Shown: piece by piece, positions 39,001-52,200 of the stretch
How the letters are laid out: each line of letters starts with the position of its first letter
Numbering within the stretch: the stretch's first letter is position 1
From: Actinernus sp. WN-2022
Taxonomy: Eukaryota > Cnidaria > Anthozoa > Actiniaria > Actinernidae
Assembly (NCBI GenBank): GCA_030867875.1
Contig: JAOWCC010000064.1
Span: forward strand, 32,882,802 to 32,946,801
Length of the DNA stretch: 64,000 nt
Direction of reading: 5' to 3'
Translations under genes and position numbers: made by a program
The notes under the pieces: model-generated
The model's input: the letters and a program-made list of their open reading frames with translations, nothing else
Database searches by the model: none
Told to the model about the DNA's origin: nothing

Positions 39001-42000
39001 GGTGCCCTAAGTGCATATACGGCGTTTGGATTCAGGGGGGGCATTTCCGGGGGGGCAGTGAATATTTAAAGTCAAAAATAGGTCATATTCGTGACGTCAT
39101 AGCTCTGCCCTCTCACGCCGTAATGAGACGAAATTACCACCAGCGTGTAGAGCAACTCTAGTTCTGTAAGTGTACTTAATATGAAGGCCAACCATCGACC
39201 CCTTCATGGTTGAAGTGGTGGAGCACAAGATGCCCTAGTTGAAGTGTAGCCGTACTCGACCTTCAACACGATCTTACATTAAAATTTGTTCAAATTTGGC
39301 TTAAGGATTTAACACAGAAGGTCTGGAGCTACGGTGATGAAACGTTCAGGGTACTTATTGGGAGACTCAAAAAAAATTTTAGAAGTGTTTCGGAGTTTCT
39401 ATCTGCGCATGCGCAGATTCTACCTTATTTTGCCTGTGCACTAATGTCAGCAAATTTTGTCAACTTTTCAAACCCAAATCTAGATTGGTTCTAGAAGTGC
39501 TAGAGCAACAAGCTTTGGATATGTTAGAGATCTTGATGAGATCTTTATGTAAGCCAAGCATGTTGTAAATGTGACTTGTCGTTATAGAGTTACGGCAATG
39601 TCAATTTCAGCCATGATCATGTCAGCTGTTTGGTGCGCCGTTCTAACGCCAATCATATGCGGAAAGACAATGATCTTAAGAAATCTAACCATTTCGTATG
39701 AATGTACAACTATCAAAGAGTAACATGACGCTCTTAGAATTTTGAAAATAATTCACCTGAGCACGTGACACCAAACGGCCAATCCCTGTCAAAAATCACT
39801 TAATTGACAATAACTTGGTGGAACATTGACGGAATCACGATATATCACACAGATACCTTTATCTGATCATTTATAAGTCGACTGTGAAGAAAGTTTAAAA
39901 ACATGTTAATTTTTGAATATTTTACGATTTTTTCAAAAATCCAAGATGGCGGCCAAAAATCCAAGATGGCGGCCCAAATCCAAGATGGCGGAAATATGCC
40001 TTGCAACGTAAATAATGACAATTAAGCTGATTTTTTTTCGAGACTTATGTTTTAACTGTTTTATAACAGTTGAAAGGACTTTACAATAACTTTTTGCTTT
40101 TCTGGAGGCCAAATGCCATAAATAGGTACGCAATGCATGCATAGACCCATGCATAGAGTCAAAGTTTGTTTTGGACTATTTCGAATGATTTACGATAGAG
40201 TTCAGTAACAGTTGTCAAAAATGTAACATTTCCCTAAGATTGAGATAAAAGGCGTACCTTTTGCAGAGAGTAAGCGTTAAAACATTATTTACCTACCAAT
40301 CACTTGAAATGCATTTACTTGGCTGACCAAACTCAAGTCACCATTAAATCCTGTTCTGAAGTTAGATTTATCCGAGACATTTCTTTTCTCTGCGGGAACT
40401 CTCTAGCAACTTGTCTCCAACTTGTCTTAGTTACAGGTTTGCATAAATGTCCGTCACATTTGCATCGAGACTTAATCAAGACTTAAACAAGATTTAAACA
40501 AGATTTAGAGCCGAGTGTGACCGCAATAAATCTATTTGTATTCAGTATAAACTTAAGTTTCATTGTTCATAGGATTTAATGACATAAACCACACCTCCAA
40601 GAATCCTAATGATCTTCACGACATGTACTTACTTGTGAATAATTTTTCTAAAGCTTTTTGGGGGGTATTTCTTGGCATAACAGCCCATTCTAAGACTGTT
40701 AGCAATTGTTTTGTTTTGTTTGATGATCCTTTCCGTGGCACCGGTATGTTGATGTCACGCGACACTATGAAATTCGTACTCTCCCATGATCGGTCTATCC
40801 GACCAGCATATAACATCTGAAGAAAAAGTGGAGGAAAGGCGGACTGCCACTGGGGAAGAATGGTCCAAAACACACTTTTAACACCTACGTAAACGTTTAT
40901 TTTTTGGGGGTCTCTACATGCATTGCGTACCTATATATGGCACTTTGTGCAAAGCATTACCCCTTTGGCCTTCATCTTAGCAAAAAGTTCAACTAAAGTC
41001 CTTTCAGCTGTTGTAGAACAGTTAAAACACAAGAGACTTGATGAACATGGACTTAATTGCCATTGTTTACTCTATAAGACCTTTAAACATACCTACCTTA
41101 TGACGTCACTAGCTCATTAGTATTCATGCTACCATACCGATCTTCACGGCAAATTAAAGAACAAAGACAGCGCTATCAAACCGATATGCCCTTCTGCGGA
41201 GGTAAAATGTATACTTATGTATACCGAGATTGCCGATTTGAGAAATAAGCTAAAAATGTCACCATTACAGTGATATTGGTACCTCGTTTAATTTTTTTAA
41301 GTACTTAGACTTACTCGATTCTCATAAAACGTCGCCAACATAGAGAGGAGAGATGTAACTTCAAGGCAATGTAAGTTTTATTTCAGTTCAACTTCCGAAA
41401 GAGACGAAATTTCGTTTAAAATAGGAAAAAATTGCACTACCACTAATTCGATTCCTATGCGTTGCATCCCTCGGAATCGGGAATGCGGCACACACACGCA
41501 CGGGACATAGCACTACAACCCTACCAAATTTATTCAAGATCGAACAATATTACCACCCTTTTTATGGTCATTGGTCAAATGTCAGCAAAAATGTACAAAT
41601 GTCAGCAAAAGTAATCTTAGGAAAACTTTCCCTGCTAGCAGAGGTCTTTCTCTGTCTTGGTAAAATGGAAGGTGAGGGAGAGAGACCTCTGCCGACATCC
41701 GACGCTTTCTTTGGTTAACCGCCGTTCCACAATCATGGACGAGTCAAACCAGTTTCGAAAACAGGTTTTACCGGAGAAAAGAGAATCACTAGAAAATCAA
41801 ACTTTTTAGAACGACAAAATCCCCAAATACTGACAGGGAATGCCAAAATCATTTGTCTCTCTACCAAATTAAACTGTATAATTTTAATAAATTGATGTCT
41901 GAGAGTACCAAACGCATAATTTTCACGAAGTACCGAAGCCTCAAAACAGCCTTCGCGTGCGCGAGAACTGATTGACATTTGCAACAACATGCGTTAGTTC

Positions 42001-45000
42001 ACGTGTTGCCAAGCAAACTTCACGCATGCGCGACAGAAGCGTCGGTTGTTGGCAGAGGTCTTTCTCCCTCACCTTCCATTTTACCAAGACAGAGAGAGAC
42101 CTCTGCTAGCAGGGAAAGGAAAACTCAGTTTTGACAACTGTAAAACCTTAATTTATGGCATTTTGTGCAAAGCATTACCCAGGCTTTGGCCTCCATGTTA
42201 GCAAAAAGTTCAACTAAAGTCCTTTCAACTGTTGTAAAACAGTTAAAACATAAGTGCCTTGAAAAAAATTAGCTGAATTATCATAATTTACGTTGCAAGG
42301 CATATTTCCGCCATCTTGGGTTTTTGGCCGCCATCTTGGATTTTTGAAAAAATCGTAAAATCTTCAAAAATCAATATTTTTGAAAATGTATTCACAGACT
42401 TGATGAACCTTCATGTAACTTCAAGCAATGTCAGCTTTACTTCAGTTCAACTCCCAAAAGAGCCGAAATTTCATTTAAAATAGGAAACATTGCACTACCA
42501 CTAATTCTTACACGCTGCACCCCCTGGATCGGGGGTGCGGCACACACACATACGAGACGTAGCACTACAACCCTACCAAATTTATTTAAGATCGAACAAT
42601 GTTACCACCCTTTTTATGGTCATTGCACAAATGTCAGCAAAAATGTACAAATGTCAGCAAAAATGTACAAATGTCAGCAAAGTGTACAAATGTCAGCAAA
42701 AGTGCACGAATGTCAGGATATATATAGTCACCACAACCACCATCACCACAACTACCATCACCACAACCACCATCACCACAACCATCACCACAACCATCTC
42801 CCGTCCTCCTCCTCCTCACCACCACCATCTCCCGTCCTCCTCCTCCTCACCACCACCATCTCCCGTCCTCCTCCTCCTCACCACCACCATCTCCCGTCCT
42901 CCTCATCATCATCACCACCATCTCCCGTCCTCCTCCTCCTCACCACCACCATCTCCCGTCCTCCTCCTCCTTACCACCACCATCTCCCGTCCTTCTCCTC
43001 ATCATCACCACCATCTCCCGTCCTCCTCCTCCTCACCACCACCATCTCCCGTCCTCCTCCTCATCATCACCACCATCTCCCGTCCTCCTCCTCCTCATCA
43101 TCACCACCATCTCCCGTCCTCCTCCTCATCATCACCACCATCTCCCGTCCTCCTCCTCATCACCACCATCATCTCCTGTCCTCCTCCTCCTCATCACCAC
43201 CACCATCTCCTGTCCTCATCACCACCACCATCTCCTGTCCTCCTCCTCCTCATCACCACCATCATCTCCCGTCCTCCTCCTCCTCATCACCACTATCATT
43301 ATCATCATCATCAAAAACAATCATCATCATCATAAAGTTCCATTCTACATCAAGTGAAGTTATAAAAGTTGACGTAAAAAGAGGCATCATTTCTTATACA
43401 AAAGCAAGCTGGTGAGATAAATGACCTTATAAAAACATATTTGTAATATCTGAAGTTTATATCAATGATTTTACCAATAAAAAGAAATGACAGTAAATGC
43501 CTCCTTTGATGTCATGCATTACCATATTCAAAATATTAACCTCTATAACTCATAGACGCAACATTCAAATATGTTTTTAAATATTCAACTATTCAATTGA
43601 TTCTCTTATATGTACTTCAAAAATGCATTAATAATTCATTAGGAAAAACAAAAGACAGTGCTCGAAATTAACTTTTGAGACTGGTAGTCCATGGGACAAG
43701 TAGGTTTTGAATTTTACTTGTTCATTTAATTTGTCTATTTTTGTCTATCTATTTGTCTGAAGACTGCTATTCTTTTAGACAAATAAATAAATGAAGTAAG
43801 ATGAACAACATTTGTAACACAGCAGGTTTATTTACATATTTACAATAGTTATATCACTGTACATTACACGTTAATACAGCAGAAACAGCACTGCAGAGAG
43901 TTTCTTATTATTGTAACAATGGATCATCATTCACGTTTGACCTGCGCAATCTTTGAGAAGCTTGATTCCAATGTAAAACTGCCCTCTCAGCTGCGAAGTC
44001 CTCTGGGCTTGGTCCATTCAAGCAGATGTTTATGAGCATGTCTAGTGAAGCTACATGTACATCAAGCGATCCGAATTCCTATATCTGATTTGAGTCGACC
44101 TATACAAGAGAAGCCCCTCTCACAGCAGGTTGAGGACACTGCCATTACCAAGCAAATCTCAACCACCATCAACACTTGACAGAGTTCAAGCTCATGTGGA
44201 TGCACCCGCGTGAAAATTTCCTCCCAGAAGTCACCTTGACTGAGGCCTGCAATTCGTCTGTGGTTGTGGGAGTAGAGTTTCAGAGAAAGCCACTGATCCT
44301 TTGCAATGTTCAAGTCGAACGCGTTACTCTGGAGGACTGCCTGATAGTGCTGAGCCACAGTCGCCAATAATATTCCTCTTCGCTGTACACGCCTAGGTCG
44401 TTCTTGCCTCTTGGCCAGGACTTATGATTACTGATAGCACTGCAAGCCTGTACTGGGTCCAGAAATCGCTTAGCATCACTGATGTACTTTTCGTTTAATT
44501 AACATTCCAAAACAAACACTCCTCTCGAGTTTCGTAAATCGTGATTAGTTTTTACACTTTTTTAAATTGTGATTTAGGGTCACTAAATCTTGCTTAACCT
44601 TCTCGTGTGACCTCAGCCTCTCATCTCTACTGTCTACAAGGAGGCATTCTATCAGGTCTACAATAATAGAACACGTTGCTTTTCTCACGCCACAACACAA
44701 AATCTCTAACCAGTGGTAGCCAAACAGCGATCACGTGGTACAGAACATTCGCATCACGTGGGCTGTAGAAAACCTTGGGGTGCCCCATGGTGCATTGTGA
44801 AACAAGTTGAACCCAGGCCTCTAGCCGTCATAAGCAAAAAAACACCTAGCGCTTGGCTTACTCTATTTTGCTAAACGAAACGAAACGAAGTTGTAATTTG
44901 CGAAGTTGTAATTTGCGAAGTTGTAATTTGCGAAGTTGTAATTTGCGAAGTTGTAATTTGCGAAGTTGTAATTTTAATTTGCGAAACAATACTTACTGAA

Positions 45001-48000
45001 GGTCACTGAACGTAAGATTCCCTGCTAGCAGAGATCACTCTACTGGTAAAATGGAGACTGCTAGCAGAGAAAACGTAGGCAGCGTTATCGTCTCGTTTCT
45101 CTCCCAAGGAGAATGTTTCTCGAAAATTTGACAGTGATAAAGTTGACAGCTTCCGCCGGGTTATTCAGCCACAAACGTCCACATCACCCCATGTTCTAGC
45201 GCGATTTCATTTCTACCGCGAACATTTAGAGTTAGACTACCGTAGCCTGTTCATGCAGGGATTTAATTATTAACTTCCTACGCCGACGGCTCACTGACGG
45301 CTCAATTTGTCTTTGACTGTTTGAGACTTTTAATAAGAGACTTATTTTTGTATGCTATTGTAACATTGCTTCGATATCCTAGTGCCTTTTATCACCCACA
45401 AACGGAATGATCATAAACGCAGTCGACCTCCAGTACATGCATGACGTGTTCGCAAATTGCAATGCAACTTCGAAATGAAACGAAGTTGCGATTTGCGATG
45501 TCTTCAGAGCTTTAAAGACCGGCAAAATGTTACCGTAGCCGTCGGCGTGGGAAGTTAATCCCTGAGAGATCAGGCTAAAATAAAGTGTCGCGCTCACATC
45601 ACCACATGTTCTAGGGGTGTTCTAACGTTTTGTATCTGAATCAATCAATCAATACTTATTAAAACACGGAAATATTCTACCAGCCTTTCAGATTTTCATA
45701 GAAGATAGCCTTAGTCTGATTCTTAAAGGAGACAAGGACTGTGTTTGACGTAGTTTTTCTGCGAGATTATTCCATGCTTTTGCTCGATAATAACTGAAGC
45801 TTTTTCTCTTAGTTTCCTTATTAGGTCGAGGGATGTGAAATGCTGTACTTACTCCTATCAGATTATAATTATAATTGGTTAAGTTCCCAACTATTGTAAA
45901 TAATTCTGTTCGACTCGTTGGAGTAACACGACGAAAGCTGTCACTTCTATCACCATCCAATTTTCCAGAAACTCTCTCCTTGGGATAGAAACGGTATGAT
46001 AAATACGCGGTCTACTTTTCCTCTGATAGCAGGCTCCATTACTTCCATTTGAGTTACTACTTGAAGACGTTGATCGGTACACGGAGAAAGAGCCGAGGAA
46101 ACCAGATGATAAACGCTGCCTACGTTTTCCCCCGGGGGGAGGGGGGGGGGGGGGGGGGGGGGGGGTACTTACATGGAAAATGGGTATGTATGTGAGGCCA
46201 AGAGGCTCAAACCCTGACCCTGTTTGACCCAATCCGAGCTCCAAAACCCTGATTGCCCCCTTTGGGAAAAAAAAAACCTGATTGCCCCTTCTTTAATTTG
46301 TTTTCAAAACACGGTCGGATTATATACCCCGGCTGGTATACCGCGTACCGGGATTGCATGCAAAATACGGAACATTTCAAGTCGGGACGTGTCATTGGGT
46401 AAACGAATCAGCAGATGAAGTACATAGATAAGTATTGAAGTACGAATTAGCGGCGTCACGATGTATGGGAACCTCAGTGCTTGCATGTGGGCAGGCGATC
46501 AAAATGCGGCAACAGAATGTCTTTTTTGACAAAGTAGCTAAAAAAAACTGAACCCTAACTGCCTAGAAAAACCTGAACCCCGACCCTGACTGAACCCAAA
46601 TTATACTCAAATCCTGACCCTGATCTGCCCAAATCAGGTCAAAACCCTGACCCTACCTGCCCAAACCAAGCTCAAAACCCTGACCCACCCGGGCGGCACA
46701 TACATAGACAAGACAAGACAAGACATATTTTATTAGAGTGCCAAGCAACAGACTGTACATAGGCATGCTTCTCCAATATTCTATACAAGGATGGTTTGCC
46801 TAACTTTAAAACATTCATAGATGTATTTTGCTATTTCTGGCTTATGTTTTTTTGGTGCGATTAAATCTTTATAGTTTGTTATTTTTTTGTTTATATCTTG
46901 AAAAGAGAGTTTCTCAGATCAGAATATAATTGACATTTAGATAAAAAATGTTCTTCATTTTCCATAATTTGACAATGTGGGCATATTCTCAATTCAGGAC
47001 TCACATAAACTCTGTTATAACGGCCTCTTTCAATTGTAAAATATGGTCGCTTATTCTTAACTTAGTTAGTGCTCTGCGATGATCTATGTTTTAACTTCCA
47101 ATAAATAATCTTCGAGTTTATATTCTGTTTTGAACTCACGAAATGTTCTTAATTTGTTTCCTCCCACTGATCTGGATTCATCATCGAAGATGCTTGATCT
47201 CCAGTCTTGAGTTTCAATATCCTCTAGTCTTTGTTTGGTATATTTATAAAACCGCTTGATCTCGTTTTCATCAATAACGGCATCTTGTTGGGATTCCCAG
47301 CAATAGCCAAAGCCATTCTGAAATAATATAGCTTTAATTTGCATTGCCCAGTTCTTCGAATTTGTGTGACTTAGCATATCTAAGTAGGCTTGCTTTGCGA
47401 TTCTATTTTCGTCTAATGTTAGAAGGCGGGCCCAGAATGATAATGCCTTAGATTTTACTTCAATAATGATGGGGAAACGGCCTAATTCTGCACGGCAAGC
47501 TTTGTTCACCGCTCTTTTGCTTACGCCTAGGATTTGTTTACAGAACTTTGTGTGAACTTGTTCTATTGGGTCACGTGATTCATTATATTTAACAGTATCA
47601 AGACCCCAAATTTCAGAGCCATATGTGAGAATGGGTTTTATTAGGGTATCGAATAGATGTAAGGTAAGTGACAGGTCTCTTCTAAATGAGATTCCCATGT
47701 CTTGCGGAGTGAGTAAAAAGCTTTTAGTGCAACCTTTTTTAGCTCTTGTTTTGCTATAATAAATGATCCAGAGGCACTTAAAGTCAATCCTAAATACTTA
47801 TATTTAGTTACGTTCTCAATCAGTGTTGTCCCAACGTTGAATAAATAACATAATACGTCACAAACAGGAGTACCCCCCCCCCCCCCCCCCCGGGACGTTT
47901 TCTCTGCTAGCAGTCTCCATTTTACCAGTAGAGAGATCTCTGCTAGCAGGGTAAGTTAATTAAGTTTCGTAAATTAAAATTACAACTTCGCAAATTACAA

Positions 48001-49238
48001 CTTCGCAAATTACAACTTCGCAAAATACAACTTCGCAAAATACAACTTCGCAAAATACAACTTCGCAAAATACAACTTCGCAAATTACAACTTCGCAAAA
48101 ACAACTTCGCAAAATACAACTTCGCAAAATACAACTTCGCAAATTACAACTTCGTTTCGTTTCGTTTCGTTTCGCAAAATACAGTAAGCCCTAGCGCTTT
48201 TCGTTCGTGATCCGATGTTGTCTTCTACTTTTGCGAAATTTAGTCGTCCAGAGGACAAATTGTCAAAAAAAGGTACTCGTTTTTCGTGTTTTTTTCTCAT
48301 TTTGGACGAGTGAACGACCGTCAAGTTCGAGCACTGAAAATTGGTGGTTTCTAAATATCTGATATAGATTCCATGCTCATTTACATAAACTTTTGCTTTG
48401 ATTTTCTCTGCCAAAATACAGTAGGTCCCTTATTTTACTTGACAGTTTACATAGGCTTCAAACTTTCTTTCCTTTGATATAGTTATGCCACTTAATAAAT
48501 CACTGCAAGTATATTACTTACTCTGATGTCATGTGGGATCTTTGTTCGATTTGTTCCATAAGTGACTAAATAAAATATAAAGAAGTAAGGAAGTCATGCC
48601 AGAGACACTATCCACAAGAGTGCATTTTAATTTAGTTTCAATACATTTTACGTTAAAACATGGCCAGGTCAATAAGTATTTACAATATTATATTCAAAAA
48701 GATGCATTTCGTATATTTTACAATAAAAAAATACATATAATGACTAGCAAATCTTTCATACACTCGGAAGGATAAAATCATATAATTTTGTAATTTAACA
48801 AAAAGGAACTTAATAATGAAGTTAATGAGGTCCTTTTAGGGTACTGATTCTGACTAGCCAACATGCTGCTTGCTCTGAATTTTCTTAGACAATAATTTCA
48901 CATAATTTACATTCTATTTCTTGATGTCGCAGAGGCCAACTCAAAAGCTAATTGCTACTTTCGCCTCTGTACACTCATATGTAATTACTTTCTTTAATTT
49001 TTCTCTACCTAGTCTCTAGTTAGTCTAAGTTACATTGTTATAATATTTCCTGGAAAAGTGTAAAAATAAATTGAATTGAATTGAATTGAACTAGGACATG
49101 AAAAAATGATGAACGTCTGAAAATGTGAGAGACACAGAGAAATAAGAAAATAGACAAAATGCCGACAGCGACATGCCCACCTTCCAAAACTGAGACACAA
49201 CTAGTTTTGAAACTCAGACAGGGGACATGCATACTCCC

Positions 49239-49270
<32 letters not shown>

Positions 49271-52200
49271 TACAAGGGCCTTGTTAATCAGTCACTTACA
49301 TGTGTATGGTATTCGATAAAACTGGGATTTAGAGCATTTGTTCACTCGAGTTAATTATTTGAATCACAACTTTAAGTTGAACATGTGTGGACCACATTAA
49401 ATTTCCATGTGAAAAAGCAATTTCACTAACCTTGACTCTAGGTGCACAAGTTCTGAATTTCCCATAGAAAAGTGCAAATGAATGCTCAGTACTGGCTGTA
49501 TCCTGTTGAATAAAGATCGCAAAGTAAGAAGAAGTGAGAACCTATACTGGTAAACATTTACTGTAACAATTACTTACAAATTATACAGGCTGTTACATGA
49601 ACAAACCTTGTTGCTCAGAACTTGTGCTGTTGCATTCTTCAGTAAATGATATAACATGTGTCTTGATGAGGCTAAGTGCCTGGTTGAGACAATGCTTGAA
49701 GCGTATTAAGTAAGAAGATGATTCCTTGAACTGTGGCTAGAAATACAAAAAAAATGGCTTTGCATTTGGATGTAACTTGGTGAAAATTGGCTGATGATAT
49801 TTTAGGGTTTCCCAATAAAATAGTAACCATTACGGAATGAGTAATACAGTACCACTTTCAGACCTGTTATGTTGTAGCTTTTTTGTGCCGTTGAGTTAGC
49901 CAATACTGTGGCTTGTTTCAAGTGGTACTGTCTGGCTCCAAGGAAGACAGTAATTCCCATAAATTATGACAATGTGGTCATCACGTCAACTAATATTATT
50001 AAAACAAAAATGGCTTTGATGTTGCTCCCTTGTTTTCCACCCCTCCTTCTGATCTCCTTCTTTAAGGAACAAGGAAGGCAATCTCACCTTACACTGGAAA
50101 TAAAATGTTAATCACATGACAAGCTAAGGATGGAACTTCTGTGGTAACGTTTGCTTTAAAATATATATCACTTACATTGCTCGAGATATAAGAAATACAC
50201 TCATCTAGATGGGCCAGAAGGGGCACAAATGACTCACTGCTTACAGACAGTGTAGGCGAATTTAGTTTCTGCAAATAAAATGTAGCAAAGGCAAATTAAA
50301 TAGGATTAGTTTTCAAATACAATATTGTAGTTCCAAGAAGTTTTTCTTATTTCAGTCAATAGCCTATGCTTTAGTATCTGTATTCACATAGGATGCATCT
50401 ATAAACCTACCAGTAAGTGATATATTCCAGGGGGGTTTCGTCCTATATTCGGCTGGTAGGGTGATTGTTGATTTTTTTAGGGTTTGAAATCGGCGATTTA
50501 GTATTTTTAGGGTTGTGACCAAGCGAAATCCATTTATGGGGTGATTTTTAGACCATGAGGTACATTTTAGGGTGGGAATTTTTTTCAGGGTTTTACCTTG
50601 AAGAAACCCCCCCGGATATAGTACACACTTACATGTCTCAGATGTTCCAGAGTATTGAAATAAGACAATTTGTTACTGATGCTCTCAGCCATATTTACAA
50701 GTTTTGTCTGAAAGTAAAGTATCAAAAATAATTAATTAGTAATTCATATACTGGTAGCTCCATTATCAACCATCAGGCAATATTCGTATTCTCATGGATG
50801 AGTTGGAATGAGCAATCAATGGAGGATCCTGTGGAGGAATTGTTAAAAGCTATTTAGTATTAGGCAGCGTAACCCAGCCGCGGTTTATTGGCAAACTCAC
50901 CATCTGATTGGCTAGCATTGCGCTGTCTATCGATCGCTAGTCGACTGTGCATTCTGCAGACAAAAATCACTTAGAAAAATCACTTAGACAGAATGGTAGT
51001 GTGGTTATGCTACTAAAAACAATTAGACTTCTCGCTCTTTGTTCCTATCGACTTTGACAATTGATTTGGGGCTGCACCCCTTGCCAACTATCTGCCAACA
51101 GAAACCTCAAGCTCATATAGTCTAATTGCTCCTCCGTAAGAACAACAATCTTGCCTATTGCTTTGGAGGCAAGTTTCAACCTTGCATGGACTTGTATCAA
51201 CCTTGGCCAGGGATTTATATTATTTAATAGTTCTGTTGTTTTGTTTACCTGATCTTGTAGCAGTTGTTCACAGGCCTCATGCAAAGCTCCAGTCTTAGTA
51301 GATACCATGACATGTTGTCGCTGTAGGTCATGCAGATGGGATAAAGCTGTTTCCACTTCACCCAGGATAGTATCGCAGTGATCACGGAATGTTTTGAGCT
51401 GATCTGAATATGAACTGCAAGGACAGACAATCTTATTGAATATCAATCTAGACTAGACTTTGTAAGAGTGGAATGGAGCAGGGCAAGTAATCATAGCCAT
51501 GCCATGTGTTTGTGAATCACTTGGTTAAGCGCTTCGCCTCTCACCTCTGTGGTCCAGGTTCAATTCCTGGATGCACGTGATGCCATACAATGTATATGAG
51601 TCACGTTTGTTGGTATCTCACCTTTGCTCGGAGGGTTTTCTCCGTGTTCTCCAGTTTTTCTCCCTCAACAAAAATCAACACACTAAATTCCAATTTGATC
51701 TGTGGTTTATCCCCTGAGGTTGTTTCAGGTCTCATTAGAAATTCAAAATATATTTTTATAACAGCCCTGTGTACTTCGCTTGCTGAATGGTATACCTGAT
51801 TAGGTACAATGTAGTCAACCTGTGATCATACCGGTATGATGATTCCTGCTCCTCCTCCATCTGTGCTTCTACTTGTGCAAACCAAGTAAAAAACTGAAAA
51901 TAAATAGTAAGAAACATATGAGGTAGACATAGTCTTTAAATACCCTCTATCCAGGATAATGATTATCTTTTAGTACTAGCTCCATCCTGTTCATTTATCT
52001 AAAGAAGCTGTTGCCACCTAAAAAATGAAACTATTCTTTTCTTAGTTTTGTTTTCATCTAACTTTTCCATTTTCTCTTTTTCTCCATATACAAATGTATG
52101 ACACTTATTGAAACTGATATAATTATATTGTATATGGTTGCTGGAAATACCTGTTGGGCATTCTCAATTTTCTCTTCTCCAAGGTCGACACTAGCAATGT

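Larger units (their letters stand above)
45018..47951. mobile_element. Nested TIR element (CCCTGCTAGCAGAG ends)
   Basis: The ends at 45018-45075 and 47895-47951 are inverted copies (CCCTGCTAGCAGAGATC, TTACCAGTAGAG-type, ACTGCTAGCAGAGAAAACG), related to the Mutator-like MITE termini. Inside are a LINE fragment (45636-45905), a CCCGGGGG-ended element (46131-47893) and, within that, a second LINE (46706-47860). A clear 9-bp target duplication was not found. Confidence 0.6.

Noticed and set aside
42535..43415. Two overlapping 254 to 266-codon open frames rich in Pro, His and Ser
   Set aside because: They are translations of the CTCCCGTCC minisatellite, whose units are mostly multiples of three; both frames are open and neither has non-repeat content.
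46550..46695. Telomere-like CCCTGA repeats
   Set aside because: The words are irregular and belong to the CCCGGGGG-ended dispersed element; not an internal telomere array.
47943..48414. LRSCILRSC or CEVVFCEVV repeat proteins (pentapeptide-like)
   Set aside because: They look like pentapeptide repeats but arise from a 15-bp DNA minisatellite that also exists inverted at 44880-44985; no start context or flanking domain.
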